In this document: positions 1-8,050 of the stretch, one piece after another
How positions within the stretch are numbered: the stretch's first letter is position 1
Layout of the letters: the number at the start of each line of letters is the position of its first letter
Origin: CAYHBO01 sp964354855
Lineage (GTDB): Bacteria > Babelota > Babeliae > Babelales > RVW-14
Assembly (NCBI GenBank): GCA_964354855.1
Contig: CAYHBO010000032.1
Span: forward strand, 1-17,875
Direction: 5' to 3'
DNA length: 17,875 nt
Made by a program: the position numbers and the translations under genes
The notes under the pieces: model-generated
What the model saw: only the letters and a program-made list of their open reading frames with translations
Told to the model about the DNA's origin: nothing
The model's database searches: none

Positions 1-363
1 ACGACCCTTAATGCGTGCCAATTCTTTTTGAGCCGCTGGCGAAAGTTTCTCACCAGCTATTTCTGCCCATTGAAATTTTGCGACTACTGCTTGACGGAGT
101 TGTTCATTTTGTTCACTTACTAAAGACATTTCAGCATTGAAATCTCTCTGATTAATTGTGTTTAAGAAGCGTGCAAACTGTTTAACTCCACCAGAATAAT
201 TAGCAATGCTTTCTGCTAGAGGAAACCTAGTATGAGATCCCTCTTCGGATCTTCCACGAGAAGAACTTCTCTTCTCCATACCATACATATTCCCGGTAAT
301 AACACCGGCAGCCATGACAAGCACAAGCGCTCTCATAAGCCCTTTACGTAATAACTTTTCCAT
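1..363 (-). CDS. Exported protein, N-terminal part (runs off left edge)
   Basis: The frame is open from an ATG at 361-363 to the first base of the window, giving 121 codons with no stop, so only the N-terminus is present. The start is set by an AAAGGAG-type ribosome binding site about 7 bases upstream. The protein begins MEKLLRKGLMRALVLVMAAG, a basic N-region followed by a hydrophobic stretch, which is a typical Sec signal peptide with cleavage somewhere around residues 22-28. A Ser/Arg-rich stretch (KRSSSRGRSEEGS) follows, then a polar, probably helical region containing NTINQRDFNAEMSLVSEQNEQLRQAV. I do not recognise a family. It is the downstream neighbour of the coiled-coil gene at 527-1564 with a 163-bp gap and its own likely promoter. 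Its leader closely resembles that of the exported protein at the right end of the window. Confidence 0.8.
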   Translation of the reverse strand, partial: MEKLLRKGLMRALVLVMAAGVITGNMYGMEKRSSSRGRSEEGSHTRFPLAESIANYSGGVKQFARFLNTINQRDFNAEMSLVSEQNEQLRQAVVAKFQWAEIAGEKLSPAAQKELARIKGR

Positions 364-423
364 AAAAATCTCCTTTTATTGGATTTTACATTTCGTACTC
401 ATCACCTGTGGTACGTTATCTAT

Positions 424-453
424 ATATTACAGGCAGGAAACATTAAATCACAA
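424..453 (-). promoter_or_regulatory. Candidate sigma70-type promoter for the left-edge exported gene
   Basis: Read on the minus strand, TTGTGA (448-453) and TAATAT (424-429) are separated by 18 bp. This places the start of transcription roughly 55 bases before the ATG at 363. The leader between them and the gene ends in AAAAGGAGATTTTT. This is a consensus match by eye only. Confidence 0.4.
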
Positions 454-526
454 GAGTTTTATGAAAAATTACAAATAAAGAGAAATTGTTGGAAATTTGG
501 TTGGGTTTTGAGGCAGGATCTTAATT

Positions 527-1564
527 TTAGGGTCTTAATTTTACGGCATTTTTTGACCATCCATGAGACCGACCCATTTGTGGAAAACCAAGCAAACGAG
601 CCAAGGAATCATCAAGACATTCACGGTTTTTAAGATTAAGCGGTTTTTTACTTGAAGCAGGCATTTTAACCAGTACAACCTGATGCTTTTTTCGATCTCT
701 TTTACCCATACCACCTGGGGGGACTAACGCTTGTTGCCCCATAAGATCTACCAGCGCTTCAATGCTATTTACTTGATTAGCACCCATAAGCTCAATTTTA
801 GTATGCAAATCTTCAAGATCATTGGTAGTCTTCGCATGATCGTCGGCAAGTTTTGCGAGCGATACTTCAAGATTTTTAATCGCAACAAAATCTGGAACTA
901 CCGCAGGAACAACAACAGAAGCTACTACAGGAACAACAACAGAAGCTGTTACCGGAACAGCCGTTGCAACTGACGATGGCTCTTTTTTGGTCACTTGCTT
1001 ATAAATTTTGTAACTAGCCCAACAACCAATAAAGAGTAAGGCGAGAAGTAGCCATTTTTTATGAGATGACTTCTTCTCTTTAAGTTCTTCTTGTTTGACA
1101 AACAGCAGCGATGAAAAAAGCTTTGCCATCTTGTTGTACTGTTTGATGATGGCGTGGGTGGCGTCACTACTCTCACTTGCCACCTCACGTAAGAAAATCA
1201 CCAAGAGCATACTTGTATACAACGACGTCTTGGGAAGATGGTAGTCGGTTAAAAAGTCATCAATCAATCCAGTTAATGTGGTCGCATGAGAACAAAACTT
1301 TTTGGCTACGGCCAATAATATCGTTTGATACCCCTCAGGGTTACTTTCTCGTACCACCTCATCAAGGCTGACAATGGTCACAGGCGACGGGGTAGTCACA
1401 TGATGTTTTCTCCCCGCATCACCGACCAACAGTTGGCTAAGATCATACTCAATGGCAGCAAGCTGCGTCATGATCGGCTTAAGGTTACTTGCGCCACATT
1501 GCATTAAAAATAAAAAATATAAATTTGCGATAAATAAAGACTTTTTCAATATTATGTTTCCCAT
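527..1564 (-). CDS. Membrane-anchored coiled-coil protein of unknown function
   Basis: This is a 345-residue protein if started at the ATG at 1564; an in-frame TTG at 1618 would add 18 residues. Neither start has a clear ribosome binding site. I prefer 1564 because the protein then begins with a signal-like segment (MGNIILKKSLFIANLYFLFLMQCGAS), possibly a lipoprotein signal with Cys23, although LMQC is a poor lipobox. Next comes a helical domain of about 140 residues, then one clear transmembrane segment (KKWLLLALLFIGCWASYKIY, about residues 169-188). A low-complexity Val/Ala/Pro linker (about 193-223) is followed by a predicted coiled coil (about 226-276, with LEVSLAKLADDHAKTTNDLE) and a basic C-terminal tail. 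No enzyme motif is visible. A linker plus coiled coil behind a membrane anchor would suit an envelope-spanning or secreted effector-like protein, but that is inference. A 15-bp tandem duplication covers the stop codon. Confidence 0.6.
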   Translation of the reverse strand: MGNIILKKSLFIANLYFLFLMQCGASNLKPIMTQLAAIEYDLSQLLVGDAGRKHHVTTPSPVTIVSLDEVVRESNPEGYQTILLAVAKKFCSHATTLTGLIDDFLTDYHLPKTSLYTSMLLVIFLREVASESSDATHAIIKQYNKMAKLFSSLLFVKQEELKEKKSSHKKWLLLALLFIGCWASYKIYKQVTKKEPSSVATAVPVTASVVVPVVASVVVPAVVPDFVAIKNLEVSLAKLADDHAKTTNDLEDLHTKIELMGANQVNSIEALVDLMGQQALVPPGGMGKRDRKKHQVVLVKMPASSKKPLNLKNRECLDDSLARLLGFPQMGRSHGWSKNAVKLRP

Positions 1565-1673
1565 GGAAATACTGTTTTTGGTACGAATAGATATAGCATG
1601 GGAAAGAAAGAAGGGCAAGGTGATACAAAAACCGTTCAGCGTGAGGGGCGAGTGTAACGTATTTACATCAGAA

Positions 1674-2651
1674 TCAAATAAAAATGTTATCGAGCTTCGT
1701 CCATGGTATCACCCTGCCCTTTGATCGTACTTGTTCTTGATTTCCACCATATACAACAACCGCTTCTTGGTCATTTTTTGTAATTGTTTGAAACCAGGTA
1801 AGCGTATCAAAAAATTTATTATTCATGGTCTCCGATGCTTTAATTTCGACCGGAATTATTTTGCCACTTATTTCTATAATCAAATCAATCTCATTTTGAT
1901 TGCTGTCTCTAAAAAAGGTGATCATAGGGCGTCGTTCTTGAAGATTAAGATTCTTTATGATATCGACAATGACCATGTTTTCAAAAAGTGCGCCATAGAG
2001 GTCTCTTTTTTTAATAATAGTTTCTCGTTCTATTCCCATGAGCGCAGCAGCAAGACCTACATCATAAAAAAATAATTTTGGTGATTTGGTTATGCGTTTT
2101 CCAAGGTTTTCATGATACGAAGGTAGTAGAAAGAGAATAAAGCTTGTTTCGAGAAGTGCCAGCCAGGCTTTTACCGTACTTGTGTTGATACCGCAGTTGG
2201 TGGCTAAATCAGTGATATTAAGTGTAGATCCAATACGCAGGGCGCAGAGTTGCATAAATTTTTTGAATATTAAAATATTATCAATATTTCTTATACTTCG
2301 TATATCACGTTCAACATAGGTAGAAATATAATTATCGTAGTAATCAGATGCATTAACATGGGGCTGATACGTTCATGGATAAAATCCCTTGAATACTTGA
2401 TCTTCAGATTGATCAAGGAGTAAATGTGCAGGGAAAAGATTGGGAACATATTGAGCCTCATCAATAATGATGCCATATTCATTTTTATAGTGATTCAAGA
2501 ATCCTTTTGGATCATTATGTGCGAAATCAAAAAGTTCGGCATCCTGCATATCTAAATACGTATGATACTTAAAAAGTTCTTTTGCTAAGGTACTTTTGCC
2601 CGATTGTCGTTGCAAAGATTCTATGCTCAATAGACAACCAAATAAACTCAC
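1674..2651 (-). pseudogene. Decayed DUF4143-type AAA ATPase
   Basis: This is a damaged relative of the intact ATPase at 6041-7228. The 5' part (2373-2651) keeps a P-loop remnant (QRQSGKSTLAKELF) and the Walker B strand (GIIIDEAQYVPNLF). The 3' part (2255 down to 1674) keeps the winged-helix and nuclease-like DUF4143 region, with ELDLIIE-like and VPVEIKAS motifs (seen as NEIDLIIEISGKIIPVEIKAS). Between the two, codons matching YISTYVERDIRS stay in frame, so one TGA at 2373-2375 stops the frame where the homolog has Arg after GGYP. About 50 residues, including the sensor-1 region, are deleted in frame after VPNLF. The N-terminus is also lost: an in-frame TAG lies just upstream of the GTG at 2651, and extra residues disturb the P-loop. 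Three separate lesions make a functional protein unlikely. Its 5' end lies 41 bp from the divergent gene at 2693. Confidence 0.85.
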
Positions 2652-2692
2652 GGTACCCTAAAAGCCTGTTAATTTTGCAAGGAGATCTGTTT

Positions 2693-4393
2693 ATGAAACC
2701 AATCGCCATTGGCACCAGTGACTATAAAAAAATTATCAATCTAAAAGCTTTCTATGTTGATAAAACGTTACTTATAAAAGAAATCAATGATAGTAACGCT
2801 GAAGTTATTCTCTTCCCACGCCCACGCCGTTTTGGCAAAACTCTCAATCTTTCCATGCTTCAGTATTTTTATGAACGTACACCAGAAAACCATATGTATC
2901 TTTTTGAAAACACCGCTATCTGGAAAGAAGAAGCATATCGCAAGTACCAAGGCATTTATCCCGTTATTTCAGTTACTTTCAAAGATGTAAAACTTGATTC
3001 TTGGGAGAATGCCTACGCAAAACTTATTGAAATTATTAGTGACGAATTTAAGCGCCATAAAGATATTCTTACTCATGAGCTTATTGACGAACTTGATCGT
3101 AAAAAATACCACGCAATCATGGATAAAACCGCTCATGAAACAGATTTTGGTTCAAGTTTAAAATGGCTTTGTAAGTTACTCTTTAATGTTTATGGACAAA
3201 AAACTATCGTACTTATCGATGAATACGATGCTCCCATCCATGCCGCCTATCTTAATGATTTTTATAAACCGATGCTTAACTTCATACGACCACTGCTTTC
3301 CGGCGTACTTAAAGACAATAACTTCCTTGAACGTGGTGTGTTAACCGGCATCTTACGCGTTGCGAAAGAAAGTATCTTTTCAGGCCTTAACAATCTTAAA
3401 GTCTGTACGTTACTCAGTGATCAATTTTCAAGCGCCTTCGGATTCACACAAGAAGAGATAGATCAAACACTCAAGGATTACCAGTTAACTGAGTATTCTA
3501 ACGACATAAAAAAATGGTATAACGGCTATCAAAGTGGCGCTATCACCGTGTATAACCCTTGGTCAATTATCAATTGCCTGCAAGAACGTGGGAAGCTACA
3601 AACGTATTGGCTTAACACCAGTGACAATGTTTTGATTAAAAACGAAATTGCGTCATGCAGCGAAGAGGTTTATGCCGCGCTACAAGCACTATTAGAGGAC
3701 CAATCAACGATACAGCCGCTTGATGATGGCATCACCATGACCGACCTTACCCTGGAAACATCCATGGACGTAAGTAGAAAAGAACATGCGGTGTGGAATC
3801 TACTCTTTTATGCTGGGTATATCACCTACAGCTCATACACCTACAAACAAGGTAAACATTATTGTGAACTTAAAATTCCAAATCTTGAAGTACGCGATCT
3901 GTATAAAAATCTTGTTACGGAATCGGTACAAAGAATTTCACCTAACAATGAAATAGCAGAACTACAGGTAGCACTTATGGAGGGAGATGCTGAAGAATTT
4001 AAGATAAAACTTAATAATTTTGTCATACGAAGCATAAGTTCTCATGACTTATATCTCAATGAATGTGAACGCAATCTTCATTTGTTCATTTTGGGGATTT
4101 TAGTGTTATTTGAGGACTTTTACGCTGTCAGATCAAATCGTGAATCAGGCTATGGTCGTTATGACATTATGCTGATGCCAAAAAAAGCTGGTTATGCTGG
4201 TTGGATTATTGAACTAAAAAAAGTTCGTAAAAGTAAACAGGAAACACTCGAGATTACTGCTGACATTGCTCTGGTACAAATAAAAGCTAAAGAATATTCA
4301 ACCGAGCTTCGTGCCAACAACGTCTCCACCATCATTGCAGTCGGCATTGCGGTTGAAGGCAAAAAGCTTTTGATTAAATACGAGATAGTATAA
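2693..4393 (+). CDS. AAA-ATPase-like / PD-(D/E)XK nuclease-superfamily protein
   Basis: A 566-residue protein of the AAA-ATPase_like plus PDDEXK_9 architecture. The start at 2693 is chosen because GCAAGGAG lies 8 bases upstream; the frame is open further 5', but that part lies over the neighbouring pseudogene. It begins with the family signature IAIGTSDYKKI and FYVDKTLLI. The Walker A-like loop is PRPRRFGKT (about 42-50, Lys49) and the Walker B strand is IVLIDEYDAP (about 172-181). A conserved central WYNGY follows. The C-terminus has a nuclease-like core: GYGRYDIM (Asp491), WIIELKK (Glu507, Lys509) and ALVQIKAKEY. Length and motif order are normal for the family, so it looks intact. The family is multicopy in many host-associated and candidate-phylum bacteria. 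Its biological role is not settled, and defence or mobile-element functions have been suggested. It is convergent with the barrel gene at 4397, only 3 bp away and with no terminator between them. Confidence 0.9.
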   Translation: MKPIAIGTSDYKKIINLKAFYVDKTLLIKEINDSNAEVILFPRPRRFGKTLNLSMLQYFYERTPENHMYLFENTAIWKEEAYRKYQGIYPVISVTFKDVKLDSWENAYAKLIEIISDEFKRHKDILTHELIDELDRKKYHAIMDKTAHETDFGSSLKWLCKLLFNVYGQKTIVLIDEYDAPIHAAYLNDFYKPMLNFIRPLLSGVLKDNNFLERGVLTGILRVAKESIFSGLNNLKVCTLLSDQFSSAFGFTQEEIDQTLKDYQLTEYSNDIKKWYNGYQSGAITVYNPWSIINCLQERGKLQTYWLNTSDNVLIKNEIASCSEEVYAALQALLEDQSTIQPLDDGITMTDLTLETSMDVSRKEHAVWNLLFYAGYITYSSYTYKQGKHYCELKIPNLEVRDLYKNLVTESVQRISPNNEIAELQVALMEGDAEEFKIKLNNFVIRSISSHDLYLNECERNLHLFILGILVLFEDFYAVRSNRESGYGRYDIMLMPKKAGYAGWIIELKKVRKSKQETLEITADIALVQIKAKEYSTELRANNVSTIIAVGIAVEGKKLLIKYEIV

Positions 4394-4396
4394 ACG

Positions 4397-5926
4397 CTAC
4401 AACGAGAAACTAGCCTTAAGCCACACAGCGTACTGTTCAAGTGCTGAGTTATCCTCAGAAAATTCGTATGAAGCTCCAAAGGCAAGCGATCCGGCACAGT
4501 TATACGGTAATACACCGTAGTAAGCGAGACCACCATGAATTTTATGCGTTATCTGCGCCGGTGTTTTGGCCGCATCAACATCAAGATTAACGGTGTTTAT
4601 GTATTTATTATCAACAAAATTTGCAACGGAAATCGCGCCATTAGTTGAAACGATTGGAGTTGTAGAAGTCGGTGCAACCAAAATCCCCACCGTATTATCG
4701 GCCCATGATTTTACCCAGAGTGATTCTTGATCTTTCCAGTACAGGTTATAACCGATATCAGCAACCACGCATTTCCCCTTAAACGAAAGGTTAGCTAATG
4801 CTTCCAACTGGCTTCCCGGCTTCACACGCAGATCTTGCGTAAGTAAATTTGCTGCCGGAAAAAACGGCTGAGGGTTAACCGACTTATGGATTGAACTCAT
4901 TAAAAAATACTGAGCAAATGGCATTCCCTTAATCCCTACCGTACGTGCTTCCGTTCCTTCAAAAAGATATTTGTATTGCAAGCCGGTATCAAACCAAAGT
5001 TCACCCTGCTTACCATTCCATAGCTGTAAGCCAGCATCAACCCCTACTCCTAACCCGGCATGCTTACCGTTACCATAGATCGGTTCAAACAGATATTCGC
5101 CATGAGCACGATTACCCGTCGGCACCGTCACACACAGATTAAACAAAGCACGACAGCTGTTGCTTTGGTAATAACGATACCCAAGCGTCAGATCAACATC
5201 GGCAAAACCGGTTGCTGAACGACGTCCCGCCATTTTTGCCTTGGTCAGTGGAGAGCGTAGCACCGTATTAGCCGCATCTAACGTGTTAGATGTTGCCGCA
5301 ACCGAAGTATTTCCTGAAAAAAAATCGGCTAATGTAAACACTGGCCCACCAGTATAAAACGGCACCGACTTAGCATTAGCAACGGTCATGTTCATGTTAT
5401 TAGAAACACTAACGATAGGAGAACTTACCTTAAAGAAAAGCCCCCCAACCGGCGCACCAACATACTGAAGATAATCTAAACGAGCTCCCCAAATCGATTG
5501 ATCTGGATTAAAGGTTACCGTACCAAGTGGTGTGGTTACCGGAGCCGTAGCAGGATCGGTTATTGGTGTTAGCACGGGTTGAAATCCTGTTATTGCACTG
5601 CCATTAACATCCGCTTTAAGCGTTGCATCGGCAGGTGCAGAACCAATAACAATACTATTGGTACCATTGCCGACACTAAAGTAGCGACCGGTCTCGTCAC
5701 GGTTTACCGACTGTTGGAAAAACGGCGTCAACTGAACATTAGTCTGACGCACCGGGCTATCTTCTTTAACTTCATAAATCTGTGCATGCCAGGTGGAAAA
5801 CGCCATCGCATTGTTCACCCCAACCGCACGCGGCATTAAAAACGTTTTTTTTGAATATTCAAATGAATAAACAGAACCGACACCAAAGGCGGCCATTAAC
5901 AAACCAATAAGATGGGAATACTTCAT
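4397..5926 (-). CDS. Predicted outer-membrane beta-barrel, paralog 1
   Basis: A 509-residue exported protein and the most divergent of four paralogs here. The start has a good AAGGAG ribosome binding site 10 bases upstream. Residues 1-21 form a signal peptide (MKYSHLIGLLMAAFGVGSVYS). The mature protein starts with the family signature KTFLMPRAVG (about 27-36). Shared blocks then follow in order: YFSVGNGTNS, TFNPDQSIWGARLDY, SVSNNMNMTVANA, FTLADFFSGN, ADVDLTLGYRYY, VPTGNRAHGEYLFEP, GNGKHAGLGVGVDAG, YLFEGTEARTVGIKG, DIGYNLYWKDQE and the C-terminal QYAVWLKASFSL. Alternating polar/hydrophobic strands, Gly/Asn-rich turns and an aromatic-containing last strand fit an outer-membrane barrel inserted by the BAM machinery. 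Unlike its paralogs it ends in Leu rather than Trp. The substrate and the named family are unknown to me. It lies alone, separated from the other three copies by about 5 kb. Confidence 0.8.
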   Translation of the reverse strand: MKYSHLIGLLMAAFGVGSVYSFEYSKKTFLMPRAVGVNNAMAFSTWHAQIYEVKEDSPVRQTNVQLTPFFQQSVNRDETGRYFSVGNGTNSIVIGSAPADATLKADVNGSAITGFQPVLTPITDPATAPVTTPLGTVTFNPDQSIWGARLDYLQYVGAPVGGLFFKVSSPIVSVSNNMNMTVANAKSVPFYTGGPVFTLADFFSGNTSVAATSNTLDAANTVLRSPLTKAKMAGRRSATGFADVDLTLGYRYYQSNSCRALFNLCVTVPTGNRAHGEYLFEPIYGNGKHAGLGVGVDAGLQLWNGKQGELWFDTGLQYKYLFEGTEARTVGIKGMPFAQYFLMSSIHKSVNPQPFFPAANLLTQDLRVKPGSQLEALANLSFKGKCVVADIGYNLYWKDQESLWVKSWADNTVGILVAPTSTTPIVSTNGAISVANFVDNKYINTVNLDVDAAKTPAQITHKIHGGLAYYGVLPYNCAGSLAFGASYEFSEDNSALEQYAVWLKASFSL

Positions 5927-5985
5927 GTTTTCTTTCTCCTTTTTTATCCTTTTATGCGCTACGGCTCAACATTATACCTGTTGAG

Positions 5986-6012
5986 ATTATAGAAGGGGGC
6001 GTGAGAGATCAA
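5986..6012 (-). promoter_or_regulatory. Candidate promoter for barrel paralog 1
   Basis: Read on the minus strand, TTGATC (6007-6012) and a perfect TATAAT (5986-5991) are 15 bp apart (16 if the -35 is read as CTTGAT). The leader to the ATG at 5926 would be about 55 bases. A second TATAAT lies at 5971-5976 but has no convincing -35 element. Confidence 0.45.
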
Positions 6013-6040
6013 GATTGGTTGCTTTTATAAGAACCACCGA

Positions 6041-7228
6041 CTACCGCTTCTCAAGTCGCTCCATTAAATCCCCTGCTGTCTGCCAACCTTCAAGGTTTCC
6101 ATGATCACGACTCATAACATGCTTTCCCCCATAAACCACGTACCCAGTTTCCGAATCGGTCGATGCCAACGCATGCCATCTGGTAAGACTGTCAAAGAAA
6201 TCGGTATTTACCGTTTCTCCTGATTTTATTTCAACGGGTACCAGTTTTGACCCCAAATTAACGAGACAATCAACCTCTACTAAGCCATTTTTATCCCGCC
6301 AAAAATACAGCGGAGCATTCGTACCAAAACTAAAATATTGTTTAAAAAAATCAGCAATCATAAAACTCTCGAAAATATGTCCACGGAAAGAACTTATTGA
6401 AAGATCTTCTATGGTTTTAATGCCCATGAGAGAACAAACAATACCGGTATCATAAAAGTATAATTTAGGAGTTTTTATAACGCGCTTATTAAAATTTACA
6501 TGATATGGATGCAATAAAAAAACAACATAACTCGCTTCGAGAATCGAAAGCCACTTTTCAGCAGTCTTCTGATTAATCCCACAATTCATAGCGATATCGG
6601 AAATATTTAACAATTGCCCAACGCGACCAGCACAAAGTTTCATAAATTTTTGAAACGTTCTCAAATTCTCAATATTAATAAGTTGTCTAACATCTCGCTC
6701 AATGTAAGAGTGAATATAAGAGGGATAAAGCTCATCTGGAGTAAAATGTTCAGTATATATTCTCGGATAACCACCACGCAGCATCATGCTATTCGTATCC
6801 TCTAGAAGCAGATTATTCTCCTTAAGCTCTCTGATTGACAGTGGGAGGAGCGTCAAAATGCCAATACGTCCGGCCAATGACTGCGTAACAGCCTGATTCA
6901 TTAAAAAATTTTGAGACCCTGTTAACACAAAATAACCTGGACGGTTTTTTTCGTCTGCTTCAAGTTGCAGGTAAGAAAGAATCTGAGGTGCATGTTGAAA
7001 TTCATCAAGAATAATCCCTTTTTCATTATCGTTTTCACGTAAAAATCGCTTTGGATCTTGTATTACCAACTCTCTGAGCTCATAATCCTCTAAATTAAAA
7101 TAACGATGATGAGGAAACGTTTTTTTAATGAGCGTGGTTTTCCCCGATTGACGAGGGCCAAATAATCCAACAACCGGAAATTTTGCAAAACGTAAAAGCG
7201 CTTGCGTAATTCTTCTCTCAAGAAACAT
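6041..7228 (-). CDS. DUF4143-type AAA ATPase, intact
   Basis: A 395-residue protein with the standard length and order of the 'ATP-binding protein / AAA_14 plus DUF4143' family. The start follows TTAGGAG with a short spacer. Walker A is GPRQSGKT (24-31). Walker B is GIILDEFQ (71-78). The sensor-1 strand is VLTGSQNF (101-108). The linker has GGYPR (152-156) and YIERDVRQL (175-183). A winged-helix-like segment follows (about 205-232, DIAMNCGINQKTAEKWLSILE). The C-terminal domain has KLYFYDTGI and a restriction-nuclease-like core, with VEVDCLV (Glu318, Asp320) and VPVEIKSGE (Glu333, Lys335). These proteins are widespread and multicopy in prokaryotes. Their cellular role is poorly defined, although the fold suggests an ATP-driven DNA-acting enzyme. 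Two broken relatives lie in this window, at 1674-2651 and immediately divergent at 7279-7575. This is the only copy here with every motif present. Confidence 0.9.
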   Translation of the reverse strand: MFLERRITQALLRFAKFPVVGLFGPRQSGKTTLIKKTFPHHRYFNLEDYELRELVIQDPKRFLRENDNEKGIILDEFQHAPQILSYLQLEADEKNRPGYFVLTGSQNFLMNQAVTQSLAGRIGILTLLPLSIRELKENNLLLEDTNSMMLRGGYPRIYTEHFTPDELYPSYIHSYIERDVRQLINIENLRTFQKFMKLCAGRVGQLLNISDIAMNCGINQKTAEKWLSILEASYVVFLLHPYHVNFNKRVIKTPKLYFYDTGIVCSLMGIKTIEDLSISSFRGHIFESFMIADFFKQYFSFGTNAPLYFWRDKNGLVEVDCLVNLGSKLVPVEIKSGETVNTDFFDSLTRWHALASTDSETGYVVYGGKHVMSRDHGNLEGWQTAGDLMERLEKR

Positions 7229-7278
7229 GGGACTCCTAATGCTACATTGGTACTTGACTACCTAAACAGCATAATAAA

Positions 7279-7575
7279 TTGGCTACAAAAAAACAATCTA
7301 TTGAAAAAGTTCTTGAAGCTTTAGCATCTTCACCAATCACCCTCCTTCGTGGGGCTCGTCAAGTCGGATTTATATCTCGCATAGAAAAACCGGTTATTAT
7401 CGATGAAATACAGCGCGTACCGGAATGCTCTAAAGACATGATCCTTAAAGCTGCGTTTAAAGGCGGCTATCCACGACCATTATCTCTCGATATCGAATCT
7501 GCAAAACATGCTTGGTTCAACGACTATGTCGCATTAATTCTCCAAAAAGACATCTTGGATGACGTAGAAAAATAA
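7279..7575 (+). pseudogene. Remnant of a second DUF4143-type ATPase lineage
   Basis: The open frame of 98 codons starts at a TTG without a ribosome binding site. It reads as three joined pieces of a DUF4143 ATPase. The first is the beginning of the P-loop (ITLLRGARQVG, with the Lys-Thr lost). The second is the Walker B strand (KPVIIDEIQRVPE). The third is the linker (FKGGYPRPLSLD...WFNDYVALILQKDI). The segments between them are deleted in frame, and the whole C-terminal half is missing. RGARQVG and IIDEIQRVPE are typical of a different DUF4143 subgroup from that of the intact neighbour, so this is not just a copy of it. The frame ends 15 bp before a hairpin repeat element at 7591, which may mark the truncation breakpoint. 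Its 5' side faces the intact ATPase, about 50 bp away. A functional product is very unlikely because the ATP-binding Lys is gone. Confidence 0.8.
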
Positions 7576-7590
7576 TTATAAATTTTAAGA

Positions 7591-7742
7591 ATGGATCCCC
7601 GCATGCGCGAGGATGACGTGTCCAAAATAAAGGCTCTAAAACAAACTTAGACTTTTTTGCTCTTCCCATTTTTTCTACGTCATCCTCTTTTCTTACGTCA
7701 TCCTCTTTTCTTACGTCATCCTCGCGAACGCGGGGATCCAGG
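7591..7742. repeat. Paired hairpin element (reverse arm, spacer, forward arm) with 18-bp tandem truncated units
   Basis: A reverse copy of the window's common hairpin element lies at 7591-7619 (core ATCCCCGC-ATGC-GCGAGGAT). A 57-bp spacer follows, then forward half-elements repeated with an 18-bp period at 7677 and 7695, and a full forward element at 7713-7742. The forward core is ATCCTCGC-GAAC-GCGGGGAT. The spacer, with a run ACTTTTTTGCTCTT, resembles the 58-bp spacer of the pair at 16034-16151. Confidence 0.85.
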
Positions 7743-7842
7743 NNNNNNNNNNNNNNNNNNNNNNNNNNNNNNNNNNNNNNNNNNNNNNNNNNNNNNNNNN
7801 NNNNNNNNNNNNNNNNNNNNNNNNNNNNNNNNNNNNNNNNNN
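7743..7842. other. Assembly gap (100 N)
   Basis: This run of exactly 100 N is the usual placeholder for an unknown length. The 18-bp tandem unit occurs on both sides (7695 and 7713 on the left, 7850 and 7868 on the right), so the gap interrupts a repeat array and its true length is unknown. Confidence 0.98.
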
Positions 7843-8050
7843 TTTTCTTACGTCATCCTCTTTTCTTACGTCATCCTCGCGAACGCGGGGATCCAGGGCT
7901 TCTTCTATCTAAAATCTTCATCTTTTCTACATCATCCTCGCGAACGCGGGGATCCAGGGCTTCTTCTATCTAAAATCTTCATCTTTTCTACGTCATCCTC
8001 GCGAACGCGGGGATCCAGGCCTTCTTCTATCTAAAATCTTCATCTTTTCT
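7843..8050. repeat. 61-bp tandem array of forward hairpin elements
   Basis: After a last 18-bp truncated unit at 7850, three units start at 7868, 7929 and 7990, exactly 61 bp apart. Each is a 30-bp hairpin element followed by a nearly identical pyrimidine-rich stretch (CTTCTTCTATCTAAAATC and so on). A fourth start at 8051 continues as the long-loop variant. Differences between units are single bases only. Confidence 0.9.

Noticed and set aside
2373..2375. In-frame TGA as a recoded or read-through codon
   Set aside because: The same gene also has a lost N-terminus and an internal deletion, so ordinary nonsense decay explains it. The frames elsewhere in the window are consistent with TGA as a stop; the GIY-YIG gene ends in TGA.
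2582..2692. N-terminal extension of the AAA/PD-(D/E)XK protein
   Set aside because: It overlaps the divergent pseudogene. The ATG at 2693 has a strong ribosome site and begins the family signature.
7247..7275. TTGGTA-17-CATAAT promoter match before the ATPase remnant
   Set aside because: Transcription would start beyond the TTG of the remnant, and the downstream frame is broken. At best it is a relic.
7657..8034. Open frame of 125 codons across the first gap
   Set aside because: It consists of translated repeats and undefined bases, with no ribosome site.
7843..8050. Regular 30-bp repeats with about 31-bp intervals, like a CRISPR array
   Set aside because: The intervals are nearly identical to each other, so this is a tandem repeat of 61 bp. 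No cas genes are present.
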